DNA of 42,326 nt from Nitrospiraceae bacterium (GTDB lineage Bacteria > Nitrospirota > Thermodesulfovibrionia > UBA6902): NCBI GenBank assembly GCA_003599275.1, contig QZJG01000002.1, forward strand, positions 1 to 42,326. Direction: 5' to 3'. Under the pieces are notes generated by a model. The model was not told the DNA's origin. It saw only the letters and a program-made list of their open reading frames with translations, and did not search any database. Positions within the stretch are counted from its first letter, which is position 1, and the number at the start of each line of letters is the position of its first letter. The position numbers and the translations under genes are program-made. This document shows, piece after piece, positions 1 to 7,773 of this stretch.

Positions 1-19
1 CCGGAGGAAGGATGATTGG

Positions 20-108
20 TTAACCACTGAGGACGCACGAGAATAATGAGAAAAAAGATTTCATTATTTTTTCCTGAACTTAGTTTTTACTCTGTGCCTC
101 TGTGGTCA
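20..108. repeat. degenerate inverted repeat upstream of glutamate synthase
   Basis: The gene-free start of the window holds two arms, one around 22-40 (ACCACTGAGGACGCACGAG) and one around 91-107 (TCTGTGCCTCTGTGG). They are imperfect reverse complements separated by AT-rich sequence. The same arm type recurs at 24390-24464. It looks like a dispersed intergenic repeat rather than a promoter element. No sigma-54 signature and no strong Shine-Dalgarno sequence precede the gene at 121. Confidence 0.5.
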
Positions 109-120
109 GAAAAGTAAGAT

Positions 121-1230
121 ATGTGCAGACTCGCAGCTATAACATCAAGTGAATATTTCTCCCCGATAGAGAACATCACCGCCCTTGAGACGATGAAGGA
201 GGGACACGACGGCTCCGGCATGGGGCTTATCCTGAAGCGCCTCGGCGGTGAATTTGAGGAGCTGAAGGACTATCCGATCCTGTCGGGCATCTGCTCCAAG
301 GACGGGATGAAGACGCTTGATGATTACATGAACAAGCTCGGGTTCAAGCTGAAATATGCCTGGACCCCGAAGATAAAGCCCGTCAGGGGGATTGAGGGCC
401 GCGACCATTATTTTGCGAGGGTTTATGATTACCCTGATATTTACAAGCACAGCGCCCTGAATGACAGGGAAGATCTTCTCCTTAAGACGAGACTTGCCCT
501 CAGGAAATTCGGGGAAAGCGATGAGTCAATCATTGTGTTCTCCTTCTGTCCCGATATCCTGACATTGAAAGAGGTCGGAGACCCGCTCGAACTCAGTGAG
601 TTTTTCGGTCTCGACAAATCCCCTCTCAAGGCAAAGATCATCTTTGCGCAGGGCAGGCAGAATACCAATTATGCCATTAATATGTATGCATGCCACCCGT
701 TTTTCATTCAGGGATTCGGCTCGATGACAAACGGCGAGAATACGGCCTTTGTGCCGATCAGGGAATTTTTGATGAGCAGGAACTTTCCCGGTTATATCGG
801 TTACAACAGCGACAGCGAGGTCTTCTGTCATATTCTTCATTACACCTGCAAGCAGCTTGGTTATCCGCTTACATATTATAAGGACGTAATAACTCCGCTA
901 AAACAGTCGGAAATCGATAAAAGGACCGACAGCGAGGTCGCAAGATTATTGAAGATATCGTTAAGGCCGCTTTGCATAGACGGCCCCAATTGTGTTATTG
1001 CCTTCACGCCTGACGGGACGTGCCTGATGGTCCAGGATGCAAAGAAACTGAGGCCGGGAATTGTCGGCGGCGTGAAGGGCAAATACGGATTTATGTCCGA
1101 AGAGTGCGGGCTTGACAGCGTAATCCCGCAGAGAGACAAATCTCAGGATGTATTCCCCATGAGATACGACATGGTTATTGTCAGGCCGGACGCACAGGAG
1201 GTTACGGTATGGAACCAGCTTCACGGTTAG
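121..1230 (+). CDS. glutamate synthase, glutaminase (amidotransferase) subunit
   Basis: This 369-residue protein is the class II glutamine amidotransferase part of glutamate synthase, encoded as its own gene. It hydrolyses glutamine and passes ammonia to the synthase subunit encoded next. The protein begins Met-Cys, so after Met removal Cys2 is the N-terminal nucleophile. This also fixes the start, even though the upstream sequence offers only a weak ribosome binding site. GHDGSGMG near residue 29 and YIGYNSDSEVF near residue 226 fit the Ntn-hydrolase fold. The C-terminal part (RPLCIDGPNCVIAFTPDG) resembles the second half of the same domain. The 3' end overlaps the next gene by 22 bases, implying translational coupling. 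Free-standing GltB domains of this kind are typical of archaea and some deep-branching bacteria. Confidence 0.9.
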   Translation: MCRLAAITSSEYFSPIENITALETMKEGHDGSGMGLILKRLGGEFEELKDYPILSGICSKDGMKTLDDYMNKLGFKLKYAWTPKIKPVRGIEGRDHYFARVYDYPDIYKHSALNDREDLLLKTRLALRKFGESDESIIVFSFCPDILTLKEVGDPLELSEFFGLDKSPLKAKIIFAQGRQNTNYAINMYACHPFFIQGFGSMTNGENTAFVPIREFLMSRNFPGYIGYNSDSEVFCHILHYTCKQLGYPLTYYKDVITPLKQSEIDKRTDSEVARLLKISLRPLCIDGPNCVIAFTPDGTCLMVQDAKKLRPGIVGGVKGKYGFMSEECGLDSVIPQRDKSQDVFPMRYDMVIVRPDAQEVTVWNQLHG

Positions 1231-2870
1231 ACCATAATCACGAGCTTTCAGTAAAGGATTTACCATACATAGTCAGATGGCGTGACGACAGGTGCAAGCG
1301 TTGCGGCAGATGCACTGCCGTTTGTCCCATGCTTTCAATAGAACCGGCTGTAGTTGTGAAACGTGTAGTGCAGTCGGAGGGGTTGACCCCGGAGCCGAAG
1401 GCAGTGCGCCATGTCACTACAATGGTCAAACAGACAACCAATATCGAGCGTTATTGCATAGGCTGCGGGACTTGCACCCTCGTTTGTCCGAATGAAGCGA
1501 TAGAGCCCGAATATAATCCACAGCACAAATTCAATTTTCATAAAAACAGGGGCGGTCATCCATACAGGAGGGGCGGCAGGAGAAACGATCCGATGCCTTC
1601 CACGCTGGACCGGCTCAGGTTCACAAGAATCTCCATGCTCACCGACCCTGCGCTTGACGCGGGAAGACACGAATTCAGGATCAGGACTTACCTGGGCAGA
1701 ATCCTTCCCGCTGAAGAGCTTCCTGTAAAGATGGTGAACGGCAAGCTTGAAGCGGACCAGGCAACCGGCAGGTTCATCCCGCCGGTCCGGGAGATATACC
1801 CGGTAATGATCGGCAGCATGTCCATCGGCGCGCTTTCCCCCACCATGTGGGAAGGGCTTGCAATGGGCATCACCTATCTCAATGAAGTAGAAGGAATGCC
1901 GGTTGTGATGTGCTCCGGTGAAGGCGGCATGCCGCAGCGGCTTTTAAAATCGAGGTTTATAAAATATTTTATCCCTCAGATCGCATCAGGTTATTTCGGC
2001 TGGGATGAGATCGTCAGGACGCTCCCCCATATGGTTGAAGACCCCTGCGCAATAGAAATCAAATACGGGCAGGGCGCAAAGCCCGGAGACGGCGGGCTGC
2101 TCATGGCGCACAAGGTTTTGAAATTAATCTCCGAGATAAGAGGGGTGCCGATGGGCGTAGACCTCCCGTCACCCCCGACGCACCAGACCCAATATTCAAT
2201 CGAGGAGTCCGTTGCCAAGATGATCCAGTCGATGTCGATGGCGTGGGGCTTCAGGGTCCCTGTTTATCCGAAGATTTCAGGCACGAGGACGGCAAAGGCG
2301 GTTTTGAATAATCTTGTGAGAAACCAGTATGCCGCAGCATTGTCCATTGACGGCGAGGACGGCGGGACCGGGGCGGCATATAACGTCTCTATGGATACGA
2401 TGGGACATCCCATTGCTTCAAATATCCGGGAATGCTACCTCGATCTTATAAAGCACGGCAAGCAAAATGAGCTGCCTCTTATTGCGGCGGGCGGCATCGG
2501 CAAGAAAGGCCACCTTGCTGCAAATGCTGCGGCGCTGTTTATGTTGGGCGCATCCGCTGTTTCGATAGGGAAATATATAATGCAGGCGGCAGCGTCCTGT
2601 CACGGAGACGAGATGAACCGCTGCAATGTTTGCAATCTCGGCAAATGCCCGAGGGGCATCACGACGCAGGACCCTAAACTCTACAGGAGGCTTGATCCCG
2701 ATGTGGTTGCAGAGAGGGTTGTCGAGGTATACAAATCACTGGATATAGAGTTGAAGAAGATATTCGCCCCGATGGGCAGAAGCACGGAACTGCCAATCGG
2801 CATGTCCGACGGTATCAGCACGGACGACCATGCTATTGCAGAGAGATTGCAGATTAGTTATGTATGTTGA
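1209..2870 (+). CDS. glutamate synthase, FMN/Fe-S synthase subunit with N-terminal ferredoxin domain
   Basis: This 553-residue protein is the central synthase part of glutamate synthase, which makes glutamate from 2-oxoglutarate and channelled ammonia on FMN. The N terminus is a two-cluster ferredoxin: Cys29/32/35/39 (CKRCGRCTAVCP) and Cys83/86/89/93 (CIGCGTCTLVCP). The FMN-binding barrel follows, with PVMIGSMSIGALS, SGEGGM, KYGQGAKPGDGG, SIDGEDGGTGAA and AAGGIGKKGHLAANAAALF. CNVCNLGKCPRGITTQ near residue 475 corresponds to the short Cys segment of the 3Fe-4S site. The start lies inside the amidotransferase gene (22-base overlap). The ferredoxin module suggests electrons reach the FMN through Fe-S clusters, from the reductase subunit at 3065 or a soluble ferredoxin. 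Family assignment is secure; the electron donor is inference. Confidence 0.92.
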   Translation: MEPASRLDHNHELSVKDLPYIVRWRDDRCKRCGRCTAVCPMLSIEPAVVVKRVVQSEGLTPEPKAVRHVTTMVKQTTNIERYCIGCGTCTLVCPNEAIEPEYNPQHKFNFHKNRGGHPYRRGGRRNDPMPSTLDRLRFTRISMLTDPALDAGRHEFRIRTYLGRILPAEELPVKMVNGKLEADQATGRFIPPVREIYPVMIGSMSIGALSPTMWEGLAMGITYLNEVEGMPVVMCSGEGGMPQRLLKSRFIKYFIPQIASGYFGWDEIVRTLPHMVEDPCAIEIKYGQGAKPGDGGLLMAHKVLKLISEIRGVPMGVDLPSPPTHQTQYSIEESVAKMIQSMSMAWGFRVPVYPKISGTRTAKAVLNNLVRNQYAAALSIDGEDGGTGAAYNVSMDTMGHPIASNIRECYLDLIKHGKQNELPLIAAGGIGKKGHLAANAAALFMLGASAVSIGKYIMQAAASCHGDEMNRCNVCNLGKCPRGITTQDPKLYRRLDPDVVAERVVEVYKSLDIELKKIFAPMGRSTELPIGMSDGISTDDHAIAERLQISYVC

Positions 2871-3064
2871 AAAGTTCAATAGCGCAGAAGAGCAAAAGCG
2901 CGGAAGTTATCAAATGGTGTCATTCCCGCTTGTCGGGAATCCAGTTTTTTCATTCCCCCTTAGAAAAGGGGGAGGCAGGGGGATGTTGAGTTAAACACAC
3001 CCCTAACCCCTCTTAATAGAGGGGAAGATTCCGGGTCAAGCCCGGTACGACGAGAAAAGCTGAT
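2871..3064. repeat. cluster of palindromic repeats inside the glutamate synthase operon
   Basis: The 194 bases between the synthase and reductase genes hold several adjacent small palindromes and no coding sequence. At 2919-2944 there is GTCATTCCCGCTTGTCGGGA followed by ATCCAG. At 2951-2985 a CCCCCTTA...AGGGGG unit appears. At 3007-3024 there is CCCCTCT-TAAT-AGAGGGG with perfect 7-base arms. At 3031-3045 there is CCGGG-TCAAG-CCCGG. Each type recurs elsewhere in the window (5434, 24023, 17602). The stems could attenuate or stabilise the operon mRNA between the second and third genes. Confidence 0.75.
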
Positions 3065-5398
3065 ATGAAAAAGATAACGTTAAAAGGAAACATCAACGGC
3101 AAGCGCACCCCTTCGAGGATTTTTGAGGAAGAAATCCAGGATGCAGTCCGCCAGGGTGTGCGGGAGCTTCACGTCGTTGCCGACGGGCAGCACGGCATAG
3201 GCGGACGCATATGGCCGAAGGGCGAGGCTGTAAAGATTACGGTTGAGGGGCCTGTCGGACAGAGGCTCGGCAGTATGGGTATGTTCGGCACCGAGATCGT
3301 GGTAAAGGGAAGCGCCTCTGATGATGCCGGCTGGATCAACTGCGGGGCAAAGATTACAGTGCTTGGAGACGTCACAAACGGCGCCCACAATGCCGCAGCG
3401 CAGGGGGTGCTCTATGTGCAGGGCAGCGGCGGCGCGCGCTGCGATACCATGACGAAGCACAATCCAAAGTTTGATCCGCCGCAGTCGTGGTATTTCAGAG
3501 ACGTGGGCGATACCTTTGCGGAATTCAAGGCAGGCGGCATCGCGGTTGTCTGCGGGGTAAACCCCCGGAATCCCGAAAGTGTTCTCGGTTACCGTCCGTG
3601 TGTCGGAATGGTGGGCGGGATGGTATATTTCCGTGGACCTATACAAGGCTACAGCGAAGGCGACGTCAGGCTCCTTGAGCTGACCGATCAGGACTGGCAA
3701 TGGCTTACTGCAAACATAAGACCTTACCTTGATGCAATCGAACGAACTGCATACCACGAGGAACTCACACGCTCAAAAGACGAATGGAAAAAGCTTGTTC
3801 CCTACACTGCACAGGAGCGTGCAAAGAAAAAGGCCTTCAAGATGTCCATCGCTGAGTTTCGCGGCAGCGTATGGGAGGCGGGAGTCGGCAAGGGCGGGAT
3901 TTTTGCAGAGTATCTGAACCATCCTTTCTCCGTCCTTCCGTATATAACCACAGGAGCTGACCGGAGATACAAGCCGGTATGGAATAATTACAAGTATGCT
4001 CCGCCGTGCGAATATGCATGTCCAAGCGGAATACCCACTCAAAAGCGCGCACAGCTTCTAAGGGCGGGAAAACTCCACGAGGCGCTCGAGCTGGTCCTTC
4101 AGTACAGCCCGCTGCCTGCAACCGTCTGCGGCGAGATATGCCCGAACCTCTGCATGCAGTCCTGCACGAGATCGCGGCTGGACAGGCCTCTCAATATCAA
4201 GGAGCTGGGGAAGGCAAGCAGAGATGTCTCCGCGCCGAAGCCGGAGGGAAAAACAGGGAGGAAGGTTGCCGTTGTCGGCGGCGGCCCCGGCGGGTTGTCC
4301 GCAGCGTGGCAGCTTGCGCTGAAAGGGCATGACGTCGATCTTTATGAGGCCGAGGAAAAGTTAGGCGGCAAGCTCGAACTCTGCATCCCGAGGGAAAGGC
4401 TTCCGCAGGAAGTCCTTCAAAAGGAGCTCGACAGATTCCGGGAGACGGGTATTAATGTCGAATTGGGCGCAAAGGTATCCAAAGATAAATTTGATGAGAT
4501 ATATAAAAACCATGACGCCGTTGTTGTCGCATGCGGGGCCCACAAGCCGAGGATGATGAACATCCCCGGCACGGAAGACACTGTTTCCGCATATGACTTT
4601 TTAAAAGGAATAAATATCGGCGATGCCCCGAAATTGCAAGATAAGAGAGTGGTCGTCATCGGCGCGGGCAATGTAGGAATGGACGTTGCAGCCCAGGCCT
4701 TCCACTGCGGCGCTAAAGAGGTGACGGCAGTTGATATTCAGAAACCTGCTGCATTCGGCAACGAGCTTGAGATCGCCCAGTCATTGGGAACGAAAATCCT
4801 CTGGCCGAAGTTCACCGAAAAATTTGTAAAGAAGGAAAAGAAGATCTACTTTACCGACGGCTCATCGCTTGACGCGGATGTTGTCGTTGTGTCCATTGGC
4901 GATATGCCGATGACGGAATTCCTCCCACCCTCAGTGCACACAAACAAACAGGGCTGGATAGAAGCGGACGAAGTCGGCCACACATCCGATCCAAAAGTTT
5001 ATGCAATCGGCGATGCAACCAAACTCGGACTTGTAACACACGCCATCGGTCACGGCAGAAAGGCCGCCGATGCCGTTCACGCCCTGCTTTCAGGAAGGTC
5101 TTATTACATGCCCGCCAAAAGGCCAATCGTCCCGTATGATAAGATTAAGACCTCCTACTATGATATCTGCAAAGGCGAGCCCTTCAAACCTGAGACGGAA
5201 GCTAACAAATGCATGTCCTGCGCCGTGTGCAGGGACTGCCGTATGTGCGAGGCGACATGTTATTACGGGGCCATCAGCAGAAAGGAAAATCCGGACGGCT
5301 CATATGAATACGTGGTTGACGAAAACCTCTGCATCGGATGCAGCTTCTGCGCGGGCATCTGCCCCTGCGGCGTGTGGGAGATGACGGAGAATATTTAG
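3065..5398 (+). CDS. glutamate synthase GXGXG domain fused to GltD-type NAD(P)H oxidoreductase and ferredoxin
   Basis: This 777-residue protein fuses three modules. Residues 1 to about 245 are the GXGXG beta-helix that normally ends GltB (GQHGIGGRIWPKG, GWINCGAKITVLGDVTNGAH). Residues about 310-700 are the GltD-type reductase: an N-terminal cysteine-rich helical domain (CEYACPSGIPTQKRA, CGEICPNLCMQSC), an FAD site (VAVVGGGPGGLSAA, near residue 400) and an NAD(P)H site (VVVIGAGNVGMDVAA, near residue 528). The C terminus, from about residue 716, carries a further cysteine-rich ferredoxin (CMSCAVCRDCRMC, CIGCSFCAGICPCG). It presumably takes electrons from NAD(P)H and passes them to the synthase subunit encoded upstream. 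The gene is separated from its partner by a 194-base repeat cluster, and its start has no clear Shine-Dalgarno sequence. Domain calls are firm; the cofactor preference (NADH or NADPH) is not visible. Confidence 0.9.
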   Translation: MKKITLKGNINGKRTPSRIFEEEIQDAVRQGVRELHVVADGQHGIGGRIWPKGEAVKITVEGPVGQRLGSMGMFGTEIVVKGSASDDAGWINCGAKITVLGDVTNGAHNAAAQGVLYVQGSGGARCDTMTKHNPKFDPPQSWYFRDVGDTFAEFKAGGIAVVCGVNPRNPESVLGYRPCVGMVGGMVYFRGPIQGYSEGDVRLLELTDQDWQWLTANIRPYLDAIERTAYHEELTRSKDEWKKLVPYTAQERAKKKAFKMSIAEFRGSVWEAGVGKGGIFAEYLNHPFSVLPYITTGADRRYKPVWNNYKYAPPCEYACPSGIPTQKRAQLLRAGKLHEALELVLQYSPLPATVCGEICPNLCMQSCTRSRLDRPLNIKELGKASRDVSAPKPEGKTGRKVAVVGGGPGGLSAAWQLALKGHDVDLYEAEEKLGGKLELCIPRERLPQEVLQKELDRFRETGINVELGAKVSKDKFDEIYKNHDAVVVACGAHKPRMMNIPGTEDTVSAYDFLKGINIGDAPKLQDKRVVVIGAGNVGMDVAAQAFHCGAKEVTAVDIQKPAAFGNELEIAQSLGTKILWPKFTEKFVKKEKKIYFTDGSSLDADVVVVSIGDMPMTEFLPPSVHTNKQGWIEADEVGHTSDPKVYAIGDATKLGLVTHAIGHGRKAADAVHALLSGRSYYMPAKRPIVPYDKIKTSYYDICKGEPFKPETEANKCMSCAVCRDCRMCEATCYYGAISRKENPDGSYEYVVDENLCIGCSFCAGICPCGVWEMTENI

Positions 5399-5433
5399 GG
5401 CTTTCCTTTTATTATTGACCTGAAAAATAAGCC

Positions 5434-5461
5434 GTCATTCCCGACTTGATCGGAAATCCAG
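5434..5461. repeat. dispersed palindromic repeat (GTCATTCCCG...ATCCAG type)
   Basis: GTCATTCCCGACTTGATCGG followed by AAATCCAG is a second copy of the element at 2919-2944. It lies in the 196-base gap between the glutamate synthase operon and the P-II gene. The rest of the gap (5462-5594) is AT-rich and presumably holds the P-II promoter. I see no GG-N10-GC sigma-54 site in it. Confidence 0.65.
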
Positions 5462-5528
5462 ACCCGCCTTACTTCAGTTTATTGCAAATCATCTCAATCT
5501 CTATTCTTCAGTCTGCATTCTGATGTGA

Positions 5529-5932
<404 letters not shown>

Positions 5933-5933
<1 letters not shown>

Positions 5934-5960
5934 GATTTCCATCATGGCGCAGGGAAATCC
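5933..5960 (+). terminator. stem-loop immediately after the P-II stop codon
   Basis: GGATTTCC (5933-5940) and GGAAATCC (5953-5960) are perfect 8-base inverted repeats around a 12-base loop, beginning at the last base of the P-II stop codon. No U-tract follows, so it is either a weak terminator or an mRNA 3'-end stabiliser. Confidence 0.4.
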
Positions 5961-6039
5961 ATACACCATCCCGCCTTTAAATGCCGAGAGTTGCGCATTG
6001 ATTTATTAAAATCCAAAGGGTTACCCGGATACGTTTTAT

Positions 6040-6055
6040 TGGCACACAAGTTGCA
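6040..6055 (+). promoter_or_regulatory. sigma-54 (-24/-12) promoter
   Basis: TGGCAC (6040-6045), a 5-base spacer and TTGCA (6051-6055) match the RpoN consensus TGGCAC-N5-TTGCA. The invariant GG (6041-6042) and GC (6053-6054) are exactly 10 bases apart. The predicted transcription start is near 6066, giving a leader of about 49 bases before the small gene at 6115. I found no second site of this quality in the window. No clear NtrC-type enhancer dyad was recognised upstream, so the activator is unknown. Confidence 0.85.
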
Positions 6056-6114
6056 TTTACCTTACATTAAAGAAAGACGGCAGTATTTAATAATCTTTTA
6101 TCAGGAGGTGTGCC

Positions 6115-6246
6115 ATGACATTACAGGAACTTACCGAAAAGATCAAAAGGACGTGCGGGGCGTGCGAGGAGTGCGACCCATGCTGTACAGGCAATATTCT
6201 TAAAAAATGCATTGAAAATGACAGGGTCTCTCTGGCGTCGGTTTAG
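6115..6246 (+). CDS. 43-residue cysteine-rich protein under sigma-54 control
   Basis: A short frame begins at ATG 6115 behind a strong Shine-Dalgarno sequence (AGGAGGTG, 6 bases before the ATG) and ends at TAG 6244-6246. It encodes 43 residues with a short helical N terminus (MTLQELTEKIKRT). A cysteine cluster follows at positions 14, 17, 20, 23, 24 and 32. Cys14, 17, 20 and 24 reproduce the CX2CX2CX3C spacing of a ferredoxin-type 4Fe-4S ligand set, although the usual proline after the last cysteine is absent. Zinc or another metal is equally possible. There is no signal peptide, so it should be cytosolic. I do not recognise the family. The perfect sigma-54 promoter and the neighbouring P-II gene suggest a role in nitrogen or stress physiology, but this is inference. 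Confidence 0.75.
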   Translation: MTLQELTEKIKRTCGACEECDPCCTGNILKKCIENDRVSLASV

Positions 6247-6264
6247 TTCAGGGATTGTTGGGTC

Positions 6265-6294
6265 TTACCAAGACGCGACCTGTTCTGGTAAAAT
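6265..6294 (+). promoter_or_regulatory. putative sigma-70-type promoter placing the transcript start at the FliK-like ATG
   Basis: TAAAAT lies at 6289-6294, exactly 6 bases before the ATG at 6301. A TTACCA hexamer lies 18 bases upstream of it (6265-6270). There is no Shine-Dalgarno sequence between the -10 box and the start codon, so the mRNA would be leaderless. The same arrangement recurs at 31367 and, on the minus strand, at 26605-26610. Confidence 0.45.
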
Positions 6295-6300
6295 TTTTTA

Positions 6301-7404
6301 ATGACTAATAAAATCGGAACAGGCGACGCCGGCAATATACCGCCCGCTGCCGTATCAGGTAAGGGACTCCCGATACGGCCGGGCACGGTTGTCAGGGCGG
6401 AAGTCATGGATGTCCCGGAAGACGGCAGTGCGGTCCTTCGCATCATGTCATCGGGTGGCAGAGAGACAATCATTAAGGCCTTTACCGAAGTCCCGCTGAC
6501 AAAAGGACAGAACATCTACCTCGAAGTATTGGGCAGCGGGAATAATGTCAGGATGCACTTCATTGGGGACATTAAAGAACCGGCGACTCCCCTTCAGCAG
6601 AATGTCCCCGTGAGGTTCCTCGCAATGTTGGCCGGGCTTTCCGCATCAAGGCCCGGCAATCCGGAATTCAAAGAGCTACTGAATATGCTCAGCTCTCTTC
6701 CCGGCAATATCAAGGCCGCCATACCCGAGCTTGAAGGCCTTGAAAAATTGCTCCTTGGCGCCAAACAGATCGACGGCAATATTCTCCGTGCTTTCATAGA
6801 GACCTCGGGCGTGGCCTTTGAAACGAGGATGAAAATAGCCGTGCTGAGCGACCCGGGCTCAGTCCTACGGGGCCTCATGGCCTTACAGACTGAAGGAGAT
6901 CTGAAGGGTATTCTTCTCAGACTCAAGGGCCTGTTGAAAGGGAAGGATGTCGTCAAAACCCTCAGACAGGCCGGGGTCAAGGCTTCAGAGATGTTGGAAA
7001 TGATAGAAAGGTTCACCCGGAATATAGAGTTTTTCCAGTTGACCTCAAAGATCAACGACATGTTTTATACCTTTCTCCCCCTCCTGTGGGACGGATTAAA
7101 GGACAGCGAATTTCTGTTCAGAAGAGATAAACATGAAAAGCGCGACGCTTATGTGTGCGATATAAATCTCGACCTCGAAAAAATAGGGAAACTCTCCGTG
7201 TCGGTGAATGTGATGGAGAAGGCGTTTTATGTCGCTTTTTTTGCCGAGCGGGCGGAAGTCGCCGCCTTTATTAACTCAGAGAAAAAATTACTCGAGGACA
7301 GGTTCGCATCACAGGGACTTGCACTGAAAGGCATAACGGTCCATCACAAAAAGGACATAGTGTTCGGGCGTGTGCAACCCCGGGGAGTCAGCATAAGGAC
7401 ATAA
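6301..7404 (+). CDS. FliK-like flagellar hook-length control family protein
   Basis: This 367-residue protein resembles the FliK/YlqG group, which senses hook length and interacts with FlhB in the flagellar export gate. The N-terminal part (residues about 25-90, PIRPGTVVRAEVMDVPEDG) looks like a small beta domain. The middle is helical and low in conservation. The C-terminal about 80 residues (KIGKLSVSVNVMEKAFYVAF) resemble the FliK C-terminal domain. The next gene, 3 bases downstream, encodes a free-standing FlhB C-terminal domain, and this pair is a recurring arrangement outside the main flagellar cluster. No other flagellar gene is present here. The start has no Shine-Dalgarno sequence and appears leaderless. 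The assignment rests on C-terminal similarity and on the neighbour. Confidence 0.65.
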   Translation: MTNKIGTGDAGNIPPAAVSGKGLPIRPGTVVRAEVMDVPEDGSAVLRIMSSGGRETIIKAFTEVPLTKGQNIYLEVLGSGNNVRMHFIGDIKEPATPLQQNVPVRFLAMLAGLSASRPGNPEFKELLNMLSSLPGNIKAAIPELEGLEKLLLGAKQIDGNILRAFIETSGVAFETRMKIAVLSDPGSVLRGLMALQTEGDLKGILLRLKGLLKGKDVVKTLRQAGVKASEMLEMIERFTRNIEFFQLTSKINDMFYTFLPLLWDGLKDSEFLFRRDKHEKRDAYVCDINLDLEKIGKLSVSVNVMEKAFYVAFFAERAEVAAFINSEKKLLEDRFASQGLALKGITVHHKKDIVFGRVQPRGVSIRT

Positions 7405-7407
7405 GCC

Positions 7408-7683
7408 ATGAAGGAAAAACCATTAAAGTCTGCAGCGCTAAAATACACGCATGGCAAAGACCCTGCGCCCGTGCTCATTGCCAAAGGCAGGGGCAAGGTT
7501 GCCGAAAAAATCATCGAGGCCGCCAAGGCCCACGGTATACCCATCCATGAAGACGGGGAGCTTGTCGAATTCCTCTCGATGCTTGACCTTTATCGGGAGA
7601 TCCCGCCTGAACTGTACAGGGCGGTTGCCGAAATTCTTGCGTTCATATATTCAATAAAGCGGAAAACACCGGGCCTGTTATAG
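7408..7683 (+). CDS. free-standing FlhB C-terminal domain protein (FhlB/YlqH type)
   Basis: This 91-residue cytosolic protein corresponds to the C-terminal tail of the flagellar export switch FlhB, without its membrane part. The pattern ALKYTHGKDPAPVLIAKGRG, then AEKIIEAAKAHGIPI, then LVEFLSMLDLYREIPPELYRAVAEILAFIY matches the FlhB/YscU tail downstream of the autocleavage site. The NPTH cleavage motif itself is absent. Such paralogues can partly replace the FlhB tail in other bacteria. It sits 3 bases after the FliK-like gene and is presumably co-translated with it, consistent with a FliK-FlhB interaction module. Confidence 0.85.
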   Translation: MKEKPLKSAALKYTHGKDPAPVLIAKGRGKVAEKIIEAAKAHGIPIHEDGELVEFLSMLDLYREIPPELYRAVAEILAFIYSIKRKTPGLL

Positions 7684-7773
7684 CCGCGTACGGATTTTTC
7701 ATGTATAATAAGTTTTGACGAATTTTAGTAATTAAGAGAGAAGTTTTTCTTTCGATCCCGGAGGTATCAGCTA

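Noticed and set aside
3080-3757. 225-residue minus-strand frame
   Set aside because: It is the antisense shadow of the GXGXG domain, with no family resemblance.
5991-6203. 70-residue plus-strand frame upstream of the FliK-like gene
   Set aside because: It has no ribosome site or family resemblance, spans the sigma-54 promoter, and overlaps the better-supported 43-residue Cys-rich frame that has a strong Shine-Dalgarno sequence.
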